Source: Candidatus Bathyarchaeota archaeon
GTDB taxonomy: Archaea; Thermoproteota; Bathyarchaeia; TCS64
NCBI GenBank assembly: GCA_018396865.1
Contig: JAGTRB010000006.1
Span: forward strand, 37,323 to 101,322
DNA: 64,000 bases
Direction of reading: 5' to 3'
Numbering within the stretch: the first letter of the stretch is position 1; each line of letters opens with the position of its first letter. The notes beneath the pieces were generated by a model, which searched no databases, was not told the DNA's origin, and was given only the letters and a program-made list of their open reading frames with translations. The position numbers and the translations under genes were made by a program. Shown here piece by piece: positions 36,185 through 45,417 of this stretch.

Positions 36185-37984
36185 TCAAAGGAGGATGATC
36201 AAAGAGGCTAGAAGGAGGGAGGAGGGCATTAGGATCAGGGACCACTTCTTGAAGAGGCTGAAACCAGAGTCTAGGATATTGCTTAGCAGCTCCAACCCTC
36301 CCTCCCCCAATACCCTCAGCCCTGACAGCCTCGTTCTGTAGTAGGATGCATAGCCTTTTTTAACGTTTGATATCGAAGCCTTTGCAGCCTCTATAACGTA
36401 TCCGATCAATCTATCGTTATCCATCATCTCACCGATAGGATGATAGCCCTTCTCGCTGGCACCTGTAGCGTTGACCACATGGGTGTCAGTTGTTAAGATC
36501 TCCAATTCCTCCACCCCTAGATGGATAAGGGCTTCCATCATCCTCTCCCTCAGGCCCGAGACCATGTTGTTCCCATCCAAAACCACGTAGAGATAGGTTC
36601 TTCCATCCACAAGCCTTATCGCCAGAACGGCTATACCGCCAGGCCCCATCCCCTCCCTTGGCCCCCAATCCCTCGGAGTTTTCCTAAAGATCCCGACTGA
36701 AAACTCCTTTTGGGGTTCGCTTCTCGCCCTTTGGATGGCCTCCATGGCGGCTGTATATAGATCCTCGATGTCAGAGTTCTTGTACCCAAACTCCTTTAGG
36801 ATACTGTTGTGGGCGTCTATGATTATTGTTGATATCCCCAAACTCCTTGAAGCATAAGCGATCCTACACCCTAACTCCTCCGGCAGGTCATCAAAGCTTT
36901 TCGGGGATAGGGTGAGAGTTAAAAGGGCTGTGTCTCCGAAGATCTGGCAGGTGGCCTTTGCCATACCCTTCTCGACTCTAAACATAGGTGAACAGAGAGC
37001 CGAGATCCTTCCTCCATTAGTGGAGATTAACGCATCCAAAATAAGATTCATATCCTCGCTCCTCGTCAGATCCCTAGCATGGGTGGATACCCCATGCGGC
37101 ACGACCACTGGACACTTTAATCGTGGCTCGAGGCGCTCAATTATAAAATAGGGCAGTTCGCTGCTTCCAACATTCCTGAATGGGCCTGGATGTATATATG
37201 GCACAACCATCGCTGCCAAGTTTTCACCCGTTGGTGAATGAAAGGATAGGTTATCCACCGCTAGTTCTCTTTGCACTCCAATATGGTATAGGTATTCTTC
37301 CAAGGAGTCTCTTGAACCTTCGGACCAAGCCTCTATGAATGCTCTTAGTAACGGAAGAAGCTTAAACTTATGATCTTTATCCTTCCAGCTCTCGATGATC
37401 CAGAGGAGGAGTTGAATTCCGCCTATCATCACAATGGTTCCGAATAATCCTGATAATAAAACGTCGAATTGATGAAAAGATATAATTGTGTTACCTATTA
37501 AAAGATAAAATGTTGGAGGTGTGATTGAGAGAAGGAGGTTTTGGATATTTCCCAATTTAGACAAAACAGACATCGCTAAATATCTAATAGAAGAACTTAT
37601 CGCAACAGCTAAGGCTATCCCCCTATATAATAGTGACCTACCGGTGAAAAGAGAAATTATTGTAAATATGATTATTGATATAGAGTAGATTAGCACACTG
37701 ATAAATGATAGAATAATTCTCTTCCTGATGTTCAGGGTTGAGCTTTTTTTATAGAAATGATATGGGGTCAGATCGGTTGCTAAGATTGGGATTGTCACCC
37801 CAATAAGTGATAATATAAATCCCTTTTGAATAAATTCAACTCCGAAGATGGCCAAAAAACAAAGGGGAATAATAAATGAAGGCATGATCATAATCAAAAA
37901 TCCCATAATTTTTGTTGAAGGAAATGTGAATAGATATGAGCTGTAATTCATTATCCTATCTGAGGCGTCAACATTTCGTGACAA
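36185..37984 (-). CDS. DUF2070 family membrane protein
   Basis: 599 residues. First ~215 residues are six or seven TM helices; a soluble part follows with the family marks VPYIHPGPFRNVGSSELP and VVPHGVSTHARDLTRSED, and DGNNMVSGLRE, TDTHVVNATG; a final hydrophobic helix closes the protein (about 578-599). Archaea-specific, function unknown. The His/Asp/Asn-rich motifs look like a metal-dependent catalytic site, perhaps hydrolase-like (inference). Next gene upstream is Sec61 beta, same strand. Confidence 0.85.
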   Translation of the reverse strand: MSRNVDASDRIMNYSSYLFTFPSTKIMGFLIMIMPSFIIPLCFLAIFGVEFIQKGFILSLIGVTIPILATDLTPYHFYKKSSTLNIRKRIILSFISVLIYSISIIIFTIISLFTGRSLLYRGIALAVAISSSIRYLAMSVLSKLGNIQNLLLSITPPTFYLLIGNTIISFHQFDVLLSGLFGTIVMIGGIQLLLWIIESWKDKDHKFKLLPLLRAFIEAWSEGSRDSLEEYLYHIGVQRELAVDNLSFHSPTGENLAAMVVPYIHPGPFRNVGSSELPYFIIERLEPRLKCPVVVPHGVSTHARDLTRSEDMNLILDALISTNGGRISALCSPMFRVEKGMAKATCQIFGDTALLTLTLSPKSFDDLPEELGCRIAYASRSLGISTIIIDAHNSILKEFGYKNSDIEDLYTAAMEAIQRARSEPQKEFSVGIFRKTPRDWGPREGMGPGGIAVLAIRLVDGRTYLYVVLDGNNMVSGLRERMMEALIHLGVEELEILTTDTHVVNATGASEKGYHPIGEMMDNDRLIGYVIEAAKASISNVKKGYASYYRTRLSGLRVLGEGGLELLSNILDSGFSLFKKWSLILMPSSLLLASLIILL

Positions 37985-38067
37985 AGAGAATATACCTTCC
38001 TATCGAAGGTTTTTCCTTTCCCTTAAAATACTGTGAGTTCAATATATCACTCTCTTTATAGTGATAT

Positions 38068-38241
38068 TTAAATTGGAAAGAGAATGTGGGCTAAAATCAC
38101 CATTATTATTAGTATGATCGCCCATGCAGCCACTAGTTCGGGCCTTATTCTTACACCTTTAGCTTCATCCTGGAAGAACCTCATTAGGCCCGCGCTTGAC
38201 ATGGGCATGGGTGTCGAGCTCTCCCTCTTCCTCCGGCTCAA
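38068..38241 (-). CDS. secG: Sec61 beta, preprotein translocase subunit
   Basis: 57 residues from TTG 38241: MSRRKRESSTPMPMSSAGLM, FFQDEAKGVRIRPELV, then one TM helix AAWAIILIIMVILAHILFPI. These are the hallmarks of archaeal Sec61 beta (Ser/Pro-rich head, GLxRFFxDE, ixPExV, single C-terminal helix). Length fits the family. Box A TTTTATATC on the minus strand lies about 38276-38284. It sits between DUF2070 and the SSB gene, 74 nt downstream of the latter's stop. Confidence 0.93.
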   Translation of the reverse strand: MSRRKRESSTPMPMSSAGLMRFFQDEAKGVRIRPELVAAWAIILIIMVILAHILFPI

Positions 38242-38314
38242 ACCCTAGGCACCCTAGAAAATTAATTGAGGAGATGATATAAAAATAGTGGGGTTTTATT
38301 TGAAGCTTTAGGGC

Positions 38315-38764
38315 TTAATATCTCCTTCTGCTTCTACCGCCGAAGCGTCTATCCCTTCCGAACCCGCCTTGACCGGAGCCTTCCTCGAACATTCTGCTTG
38401 AAAGGTTGTTATCTAGGTTGACCTTCTCGAATGGAGCCTTGTCGACCTGCTCGTAGCTTCCGAAACGCCCGAGATTCAAACGCATTGAACCCCTGAACAG
38501 ATTAACATAGGCATTCTTTATGTTCAATGTTTGGTTTTCCTTTATCTCATCTATGGCGTCATCCCACAGGGTGAGATATATACTGCCTGTCTCATCCCCA
38601 ACAAGGGCTTCCGCCACCCGATGAGAAGACTGATCAATCCTAGAGGAGACCTCTCGAGGCTCCGTAATCGATACAACCTTTACGGTGGTGTTAACCCTCC
38701 TAGAATACTTGTTTAGATCCCGTATCTTGACGAGTTCGGACTCTTCTCTTTCATGTATAGCCAT
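38315..38764 (-). CDS. Single-OB ssDNA-binding protein with Gly/Arg tail (Sulfolobus SSB type)
   Basis: 149 residues. One OB fold (about 8-105) with VKIRDLNKYSRRVNTTVKVV, AEALVGDETGSIYLTLWDDA and RGSMRLNLGRFGSYE, then a flexible tail GQGGFGRDRRFGGRSRRRY. This arrangement matches the crenarchaeal SSB that binds ssDNA with one OB domain and uses the tail for partners. Box A CTTATATCCC lies near 38806-38815. A second ssDNA binder besides the four-OB RPA at 32.9 kb. Confidence 0.9.
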   Translation of the reverse strand: MAIHEREESELVKIRDLNKYSRRVNTTVKVVSITEPREVSSRIDQSSHRVAEALVGDETGSIYLTLWDDAIDEIKENQTLNIKNAYVNLFRGSMRLNLGRFGSYEQVDKAPFEKVNLDNNLSSRMFEEGSGQGGFGRDRRFGGRSRRRY

Positions 38765-38943
38765 TTCCCTAACTCTCTAGCCTGTTAGCTAAAGCTGCGT
38801 TGCGCGGGGGATATAAGGCTTTTGGTGAGATGCCGATTTCCTCGTAAACTTTTATTAGGAAATATTATAGATTTCATGAAGTAGGGCGATTTTTATAAAT
38901 TTTTAGAAATTAAAGTTGGATTTCATTATTATTTTTAAAAGTT

Positions 38944-41900
38944 TTACCTTAGAAATTCTATTAATTCAATTTGCCTTTTTGCCTTTTGTTTTAATTCTTC
39001 CTTTGGAAATAGGGATGAAATCTCGGATTCGATGAGCTTTATTCGGTCGTTGAAGTATGATCCTAGATCGTATTTTTCAATAAGTTTTAATGCGGGCTCG
39101 ATGTATTTTTCTATTCCACCCCTATGAACTGTCATCGCAAGAGCCCCACCACACTGAATGCAGACCCCTCTGAGAGGGGGCCTCCTATACCTCCTGTTAC
39201 ATCTAACACATCTAAAGACCTGGCTTGTGAAGGCGTTTAGGTTACCAACGATATCCTTCATGAGGTGGCTGTTAAGAACCCCTATGGCTATGACCTTCGC
39301 ATCAACTGCCTTCAGTTTCTTGGAAAGGTCAAGCTGCCTCTCCAGCTTTTCCAGCATGGTACCGAGGCTGGTATAGGCCCCTTCATGGGAGCCGAGGTTT
39401 ATATCTGTGGAGATTTCCGTGTATCTGAAGCCCTGCAGCTGGTCCTCCCGACCGAGCCTACCCCCTATAGTGTCTATCAGTCCCCTATAGATGTTTGGCG
39501 GTGCCTTTTCCCTTGATAGCCGGTAGAATTCTGGTGGATACCTGTCCATTACATCGAAATTGTGGGCCTCCTTATCCACCTCGCTTGGATTTATCAAGGG
39601 GATCAAGAATAGGGGGGCGTCCATCAACCCTCCTATCTGCTCAGGTAGGAATTCCCTTGAGAAGTTGAGGAGAGGGTCGAGACCGAGCATTATTGCATCC
39701 TCATCCCCGTCGCAGTTCCTCCTCTTCGCTGCATGCCATAATGGGTGTGCATAACAAACCCTATTCTTCGTATAACCTATTATCCTGCCAACAACAGCTG
39801 CCGAGGTATGGGGTGAAAGACCTAGAACCAGGTGCCCGATTAGCTCGTCTTTTCTGGAGATATTGTAGAAGGGTTCTAACCTGTAGAAATTGGTTAGGAG
39901 ATCGTCTATGAATTTTGAGATCTTCACAAGGTAGTCCCCGCACTCTTCTGGTATTATTATATCTTGGATTTTCAGCTCTAACATCTGCTCTGGGGAGGTT
40001 AGAATCTCTCCATACATATCGGTATTGTAGCCCAACTGCCTTAACTTCGGGACTTCTACCCCAACTTCGCAGGGTTTGAAATGTGTGAGGGGGACGTTTG
40101 TTGCGTCGAATCTTATCGTTCCATCCTTGAATACCGATAGGTCATATCGAGCCCTCAGGAGCCCCTTCTCAAGGGGTTCGGGGCATCTCTTCCTGTTCAT
40201 AAGGGATTTGACCCCTTTAAACCTATCAGGCAGATTCCCACCAACCCTCTTTAAAGCACTCTCCAGCATATCCCGGATATCTAGACTTATCTTGTCATAG
40301 TATACCGCTTCAGTTTTACATGAGGGGCATATTTCTCCTTCCAGATATCTTCCACATCTCGGACACCTTCCTCGAGTTTTAGTCTCTACGCCACAGTTTT
40401 GACAGATCACTCCAAAAGTACGAACACCGCAATTTGGACAGAATCTATCTACAACCTCAACTCTTATTGTTTTGTTCTTCTCAATCTTTAATATATCTCT
40501 TTGCGTACCTCCAGCTAGTTCAATAGGAAACAATCCATGAACATATGGAGAAAGCTTTCTTTCTTTTGCCTTTTCCGGTCTTCCCATCCTTGAACCTACA
40601 TAAACAGAACTTTTATCTCTCAAATCCAGACCTGAAATTCTTCTAACAAACTCCAATCCATTTTCTTCTTTTACATCTATTTCTAAATTATCTAATGCTA
40701 AGCATCTATAGATTATAGGAGCCTCTTCTTCAATTATGATGTTACCATCTACGACTCTGTGGGGTATCAGCAGATCTTCCAGGGTCTCCTTATCAATGGC
40801 ATCGACCCTAGCCTTTATGCCCTCTTTATCTGGCCTTAAGGTCGCTAGGTTATTCCTTAACCGGAGCAGCCGTTCTCCCGAGACGGAGGACCAGAGATAG
40901 GTATACCTTGGGTGTAGGGGAACCCCCATCTCAGCTATCTTCAGCGCCTCTTCCGGAGTTGGATTTGACATCTGATTTATCGCAAGCTCCTTCAGCCTCT
41001 CAATCCGTATGGAGACCTTCTCTGCAAAGGCCTCGATGCCTAATGTTTCTAAGGCTCGGATGTATTCAATTCTCCACTGGTTCTCGTCAAATCCTGCTGG
41101 GAGGAGGCTCTTGTTATTCTGAAGGAAGTCTCCAGCATTGATGAGTATATCTCCCAGAAAGAGGACCTCTTTTACATATGGGAGGATCTTCTCTGCCTCC
41201 TCTGGGTTCTCAACCCTTAGAACTGAGCCATCGTTTAACTTCACGATGGGGGGTTCGATCGAGTCAACTGGTGCAACGGCAGCCGACTTTCCGGGGAGCT
41301 CAATCCTTAACTGGACGCCCGTGGCCAGGAACTTGTCTAATATTATCATGGTTGAGGGATGGATCCCTACAGCTGAGAGGCCCGTATTTCTAGCCCTCCC
41401 ATACCTTAGCCTGAATCCTCCCCTCCTATTGTGGAATGAGAATACAGGCCTCCCTACTACAATCTCCTCCATAAAGCCCGAGGATGATTCGCTAGTCGCG
41501 TCAAGCTTGCATAATTTTGAAAGCCACTCCCACCCCTCGATTTGACATCTCTCACATATCCCCATGAGCTTTCTCGCTCTTCCGATGACCCCATCAACAA
41601 CAACTATGAGAGCTCCCCCCCTTACCCTGTTAGTCTCGATACCGGGGACGTCCCTGAAGCTAGAAACCTCATAAGGGTCTGTTCCTACGCCCGTCGCCTC
41701 TACTGGGATGTTTCTGATAGCATATTCAAGATCCTCGTCAGAAACATGATATTGAAATCTTCTGACTTGACGCTCATATAATCTAACTTCCTCAACAAAC
41801 CTTTTAATAACCTCCTCTTTTGGCTTATATCTGTCTAGTCCGAGATATTTCCTCACGAAGTCGGCGACCACTAGGGTGAGGGCTTGAGCGGTTCCGCCGG

Positions 41901-42342
41901 CAGGTCTTATTGGACCTGCAAAGTATAATGAAAGGTATTTGCTACCATCTTGGTTCTGCTTAATTTTTACATCTTGTATTCCTTCAATTGGCGCTATGGT
42001 TACGCCTTCAGTTAAAATTGCAAGAGCGGTTCTTATAGCCTTTTCAGCTGGATTTTCAAATTTTCCAAATTTTCCATAGATTATCTCTTCAGCTATTTTG
42101 AAAGCCATCTCATCTCTATCCATTTTTTCTAATTCTCTTATTCTTTTTCCTACACCTGGTGGACCAACCATTTTTTCTACTCTCTCAGCTATATCTCCAA
42201 CTATTTGAGGCTCAACAATCAGCGTTGGGTCTAATCCCTTTCTCCTAGCTTTTTCAGCGATAGAATATAACCTATTTAGCTCCCCAGTTATTTTTGAAAA
42301 ATATTCTTTATACTCATTAGAAATTTTAAACAATTTAACCAC
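38944..42342 (-). CDS. polC: DNA polymerase D large subunit DP2
   Basis: 1132 residues, catalytic subunit of the archaeal replicative PolD. N-terminal FAGPIRPAGGTAQALTLVVA, the double-psi-barrel polymerase core with catalytic acids in RNCDGDEDAIMLGLDPLLNF, a mid zinc region with CPNCG, CQNCG, CPRCG and CPSCK around 640-690, and the C-terminal CVRCNRRYRRPPLRG...CIQCGG knuckle that contacts DP1 and PCNA. No intein interrupts it. Stretches at both the 5' end and around the zinc region are A+T-rich while others are not. Followed upstream by GGGP synthase with a 4-nt gap. Confidence 0.97.
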   Translation of the reverse strand: MVKLFKISNEYKEYFSKITGELNRLYSIAEKARRKGLDPTLIVEPQIVGDIAERVEKMVGPPGVGKRIRELEKMDRDEMAFKIAEEIIYGKFGKFENPAEKAIRTALAILTEGVTIAPIEGIQDVKIKQNQDGSKYLSLYFAGPIRPAGGTAQALTLVVADFVRKYLGLDRYKPKEEVIKRFVEEVRLYERQVRRFQYHVSDEDLEYAIRNIPVEATGVGTDPYEVSSFRDVPGIETNRVRGGALIVVVDGVIGRARKLMGICERCQIEGWEWLSKLCKLDATSESSSGFMEEIVVGRPVFSFHNRRGGFRLRYGRARNTGLSAVGIHPSTMIILDKFLATGVQLRIELPGKSAAVAPVDSIEPPIVKLNDGSVLRVENPEEAEKILPYVKEVLFLGDILINAGDFLQNNKSLLPAGFDENQWRIEYIRALETLGIEAFAEKVSIRIERLKELAINQMSNPTPEEALKIAEMGVPLHPRYTYLWSSVSGERLLRLRNNLATLRPDKEGIKARVDAIDKETLEDLLIPHRVVDGNIIIEEEAPIIYRCLALDNLEIDVKEENGLEFVRRISGLDLRDKSSVYVGSRMGRPEKAKERKLSPYVHGLFPIELAGGTQRDILKIEKNKTIRVEVVDRFCPNCGVRTFGVICQNCGVETKTRGRCPRCGRYLEGEICPSCKTEAVYYDKISLDIRDMLESALKRVGGNLPDRFKGVKSLMNRKRCPEPLEKGLLRARYDLSVFKDGTIRFDATNVPLTHFKPCEVGVEVPKLRQLGYNTDMYGEILTSPEQMLELKIQDIIIPEECGDYLVKISKFIDDLLTNFYRLEPFYNISRKDELIGHLVLGLSPHTSAAVVGRIIGYTKNRVCYAHPLWHAAKRRNCDGDEDAIMLGLDPLLNFSREFLPEQIGGLMDAPLFLIPLINPSEVDKEAHNFDVMDRYPPEFYRLSREKAPPNIYRGLIDTIGGRLGREDQLQGFRYTEISTDINLGSHEGAYTSLGTMLEKLERQLDLSKKLKAVDAKVIAIGVLNSHLMKDIVGNLNAFTSQVFRCVRCNRRYRRPPLRGVCIQCGGALAMTVHRGGIEKYIEPALKLIEKYDLGSYFNDRIKLIESEISSLFPKEELKQKAKRQIELIEFLR

Positions 42343-42346
42343 ATCT

Positions 42347-43123
42347 TTATAACTTATCGTCTCGTTTCTTAACTTCTCTTTTTATGTTTTTAATAATTTC
42401 CCTTATTTTTTCAACCACCTCATCTCTTTCCATCTCTATCATAGTTCCTGTGACAATTATATCTGCCCCGGCCTCTGCCGCCCTTCCCGCGGAGATACCA
42501 TCCTTTATTCCTCCTCCAACGATTAGAGGAATCTGAAGATGGCTTTTCACGACCCTTATCATCTCAGGAGGGATTGGTTTAATTGCTCCCGACCCCCCCT
42601 CAAGATATACAAACCTCATCCCCAAGGTCTCCGCCGCAAGGGCGTAGCAGAGGGCGATCTCAGGATGGTTATATGGAATTGGCCGGGCGTGTCCAATATA
42701 TCCCGCAGCCCCGCCATCTCCGACGATTATATAACCCATCGGCAAAGCCTCTATTTTGTACTGTTTTATGAGCGGGGCTGCAAGGGCTTGAGCATCTATT
42801 ATATAATAAGTATTTGATGAGTTCAGAAGGGACATGAACCATATGGCATCGGCGTATCTACTGACACCTGAGAGGTTGTTCGGGAAGAGGATCACGGGTA
42901 TGCTAACCCTCGATTTTATCGAGTTTATGGCTTCATCCAAAAGATTCTGTGATGCTAGGGTTGAACCTCCGACCATGATGGCTGAGCTTCCAGCGACCTC
43001 AGCTGAATAAGCTATTTCCGCACAACTTTTAATATCTGTTTTCTCCGGATCTATGAGGGTCATATGTATTGAGCCGTCTTCTTCTATTTTTTTCAAAATA
43101 TATTTTTCCACTTTATTATTCAT
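42347..43123 (-). CDS. Geranylgeranylglyceryl phosphate synthase
   Basis: 258 residues, TIM barrel prenyltransferase that makes the first ether bond of archaeal membrane lipids from glycerol-1-phosphate and GGPP. Motifs: HMTLIDPEKT, GSSAIMVGGSTL, RFVYLEGGSGA, IVGGGIKDG and DIIVTGTMIE. Overlaps the Elf1-like gene by 8 nt and lies 4 nt before DP2; the order Elf1-GGGPS-DP2 suggests one operon. Confidence 0.95.
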   Translation of the reverse strand: MNNKVEKYILKKIEEDGSIHMTLIDPEKTDIKSCAEIAYSAEVAGSSAIMVGGSTLASQNLLDEAINSIKSRVSIPVILFPNNLSGVSRYADAIWFMSLLNSSNTYYIIDAQALAAPLIKQYKIEALPMGYIIVGDGGAAGYIGHARPIPYNHPEIALCYALAAETLGMRFVYLEGGSGAIKPIPPEMIRVVKSHLQIPLIVGGGIKDGISAGRAAEAGADIIVTGTMIEMERDEVVEKIREIIKNIKREVKKRDDKL

Positions 43124-43376
43124 TTAATATAATCTCCTCACCTACCTTATAATATTTATCTATAAAATTGTTGTATGCGTCAACTTCATGAATGTTATCA
43201 CTGACTTGGACTGATGTTTTAAGGCCACAGCTTCCACAATTAATCCATGCCACCCCAGATTTTCTGACCAATCTCACGAAAACAGTATTTTTGCCACACT
43301 TAGGGCATGGATAGAACTCCGGAAGGGTCTTACGCGGTATCTTTACCTCTTTTCTCCTTCTCCTCCCCAAACCCAT
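43116..43376 (-). CDS. Elf1-like zinc-ribbon elongation factor
   Basis: 86 residues. Zinc ribbon C24-P-K-C27 and C47-G-S-C50, basic N-terminus GLGRRRRKEVK that can touch DNA, and the family's acidic-aromatic end EVDAYNNFIDKYY. Matches archaeal homologues of eukaryotic Elf1, which binds the transcribing polymerase. Overlaps GGGP synthase by 8 nt. Confidence 0.85.
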   Translation of the reverse strand: MGLGRRRRKEVKIPRKTLPEFYPCPKCGKNTVFVRLVRKSGVAWINCGSCGLKTSVQVSDNIHEVDAYNNFIDKYYKVGEEIILNE

Positions 43377-43405
43377 CCCCCTCTGAGAACTAATTTAAGA
43401 TGCAG

Positions 43406-44200
43406 CTAACTAAGTTTTAAGATTAGTGGAAGGCGTCTTTTGTGCTCATTCAACCTAACCCTTTCGAGAACCCCTTCAACCCTCTCTAACTCTATATTTA
43501 ACTCACTCGCTATCTCGCTGGGTTTAAGTCCCATCTCCCAACCGTAAAGGATCATATCGAGCTGCTCAAACTTCATTCCCAGCTCCACCTCACTGATCTG
43601 TCCAGGCCAGAGGCGCGCTGAAGGAGCCTTATCAATTATCCTAGGGGGTATCCCTAGATAACCTGCTAGCTGCCTTACCTGAGTTTTGTAAAGATCACCA
43701 ATTGGCATGATGTCACAAGCCCCATCACCGTACTTGGTGAAGTATCCCAAGAGCAGTTCGGTCTTATCAGAACTACCAACGACTAGAAGTTTAAGCGAAT
43801 TAGCATAATGATAAGCTATCGTCATCCTGATCCTTGGCTTCAAATTACCTGTAGCAATGAGATCCCTAGGATCATAAAGAGGGAGAATAGACTGCATCAC
43901 ATCCATGATCGGCGTAATCTCTATGATATCACACCTCACATTCAACTCGTCAGCTAAGGTAACCGCATCACGAACATCTTCTTCTGGTGTCACACCCCTC
44001 TCAGGCATGTTTAGAGCTATGACATTTTCTCCTCCTAAAGCCTTCACACACAATGCAAGAGTAACGGAAGAATCCAATCCACCGCTGAGGCAAACAATTA
44101 ACCCCTTAAGGTTAGAACGCTCCAACTGGGCTTTAATAAAACTTGTTGCCCTCTCAATAAATCTTGAAGCATTTATCGTCAAGGATTGTGTTTTAAGCAT
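43406..44200 (-). CDS. nadE: NAD+ synthetase, ammonia-dependent
   Basis: 264 residues. P-loop SGGLDSS (39-45), adenylation-site MPERGVTPEEDV, NLKPRIRMTIAYHYAN and the NAAD-binding GSSDKTELLLGYFTKYGDGA. No glutaminase domain, so it uses free ammonia. Makes NAD from nicotinate adenine dinucleotide. Divergent from the protein at 44372. Confidence 0.96.
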   Translation of the reverse strand: MLKTQSLTINASRFIERATSFIKAQLERSNLKGLIVCLSGGLDSSVTLALCVKALGGENVIALNMPERGVTPEEDVRDAVTLADELNVRCDIIEITPIMDVMQSILPLYDPRDLIATGNLKPRIRMTIAYHYANSLKLLVVGSSDKTELLLGYFTKYGDGACDIMPIGDLYKTQVRQLAGYLGIPPRIIDKAPSARLWPGQISEVELGMKFEQLDMILYGWEMGLKPSEIASELNIELERVEGVLERVRLNEHKRRLPLILKLS

Positions 44201-44335
44201 GAATGAAAGGACGCCTCCTCAGATAAAAACCGTTGCTTAACAAAATTTTTATAATTTTGAATTTAAATTTAATTGAAATTAGAATGATTAATTAAAATAT
44301 TAAGGTGGCTTAAAGATATAAAGCTAATACCCTTT

Positions 44336-44356
44336 TTGTATACAATTATGTATACA
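44336..44356. promoter_or_regulatory. Double GTATAC palindrome upstream of the gene at 44372
   Basis: TTGTATACAA (44336-44345, perfect palindrome) and TGTATACA (44349-44356, perfect palindrome), with the TGTATAC cores 12 bp apart, lie 16 nt before the ATG. A probable box A AGATATAAAG is near 44314-44323, so the sites cover the transcription start: a typical repressor position. Confidence 0.5.
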
Positions 44357-44371
44357 TTCGTGGTGAGTTAG

Positions 44372-44821
44372 ATGAGTTCTCTGGATGAGATAAAAACCAA
44401 CCTCGAAAGACTATTTAAAGACCCGATCCTTAATATTTTGCTAAAGAACAGCAATTTAACAGAGATTCAGCTAGAAACCCTTATAATCGAATCTATTTCT
44501 GAAATTTCTTATGTAGAAAAGATTAATTACACTTTAAAGGGGCTTATAAGGCCTAAAAAAGTCACAAGAGGCTCTTTCCATAGGACTCTTCAACAGGCAA
44601 AAAAGAACATCATCTCAGCCCTATTCACGATTCTTTTGCTTATTTACCTCGGAAGTCTTGATGAAAGCTTCTTAAACGATTTCAAGTTGCTCGCAAAGAG
44701 GCTTAAAGAGTATTTATCTTTACCTAAAACTATAAGCTTACATGGTTCCGAGAAAGCATTTGAGGAGATAGAGGAAGAATTATTGAATGCTTTCAAAGGA
44801 TTTTTAGAAGTGAAGACATAG
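44372..44821 (+). CDS. Conserved archaeal helical protein, function unknown
   Basis: 149 residues, nearly all helical. The middle LKGLIRPKKVTRGSFHRTLQ QAKKN (read as two segments) followed by the hydrophobic FTILLLIYLG has the look of a DNA-binding or assembly helix pair; the RGSFxRTLxQAxxN pattern recurs in small TACK-archaeal proteins of unknown role, in my memory. No catalytic motif. Starts a block of A+T-rich genes. Likely regulated by the GTATAC palindromes just upstream. Confidence 0.7.
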   Translation: MSSLDEIKTNLERLFKDPILNILLKNSNLTEIQLETLIIESISEISYVEKINYTLKGLIRPKKVTRGSFHRTLQQAKKNIISALFTILLLIYLGSLDESFLNDFKLLAKRLKEYLSLPKTISLHGSEKAFEEIEEELLNAFKGFLEVKT

Positions 44822-45417
44822 TTTGATGTGATATCACGAGCTATCACGTTTGGGATACTTTGAATTGGGATATTTGGGAATCGGCTCTCAGTCGTCCTTT
44901 TTTATATGTTACTTGGAATGAAGGGCATAAAAAATTTTGCTAAAAATTTAAAACCTAAAAAAAGGTCCTTTTATTAAAAAACAATAATATTTAGAGTTTT
45001 AAATTTAATCTAAGCTATTATTTAATTTTGGATTCTTGCGAAAATATTTGAGGCCAAGCTTCATGCTGTGATTTTGTGATATCACATGTTAATCCTTTTG
45101 AGTTCCTGTACTAAATGAATTTAAAAGAGATAAAATAAAATGCGCTCTTATTAAAAATTTTAGCTTTAAAAATCGTCTAATCCTGAATAAAATAAATAAT
45201 TCTTACTTTTTCAGCCTTTTTGACTTATTTTATAGTTTTATAATAAAATATAAGAGGGCTGTTTAATCAAAGGGTCGATTGTGACTTCCTTCGTGACATT
45301 AAGGTGGGTGTGATTCGATACAGGCGAAATTTGGTCACATTTAATCACATTGAAGTTACGTGTGATATAATCTCTCTTATCAGGCCGCTCGACCAAGACC
45401 TGGGGAAAGTGTAAAAT
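44822..45417. other. 596-bp A+T-rich regulatory region with TGTGATATCACA palindromes
   Basis: No gene. GTGATATCAC occurs at 44828-44837 and inside TGTGATATCACA at 45075-45086 (12-bp perfect palindrome). Partial copies lie at 45340-45370: TCACATTTAATCACA and TGTGATATAA (45361-45370). The last group ends about 48 nt before the ATG of the membrane wHTH gene at 45418. Looks like a multi-site operator. Confidence 0.5.

Noticed and set aside
38944..42342. Intein in DP2
   Set aside because: The catalytic CDGDED region and overall length of 1132 residues show no insertion.
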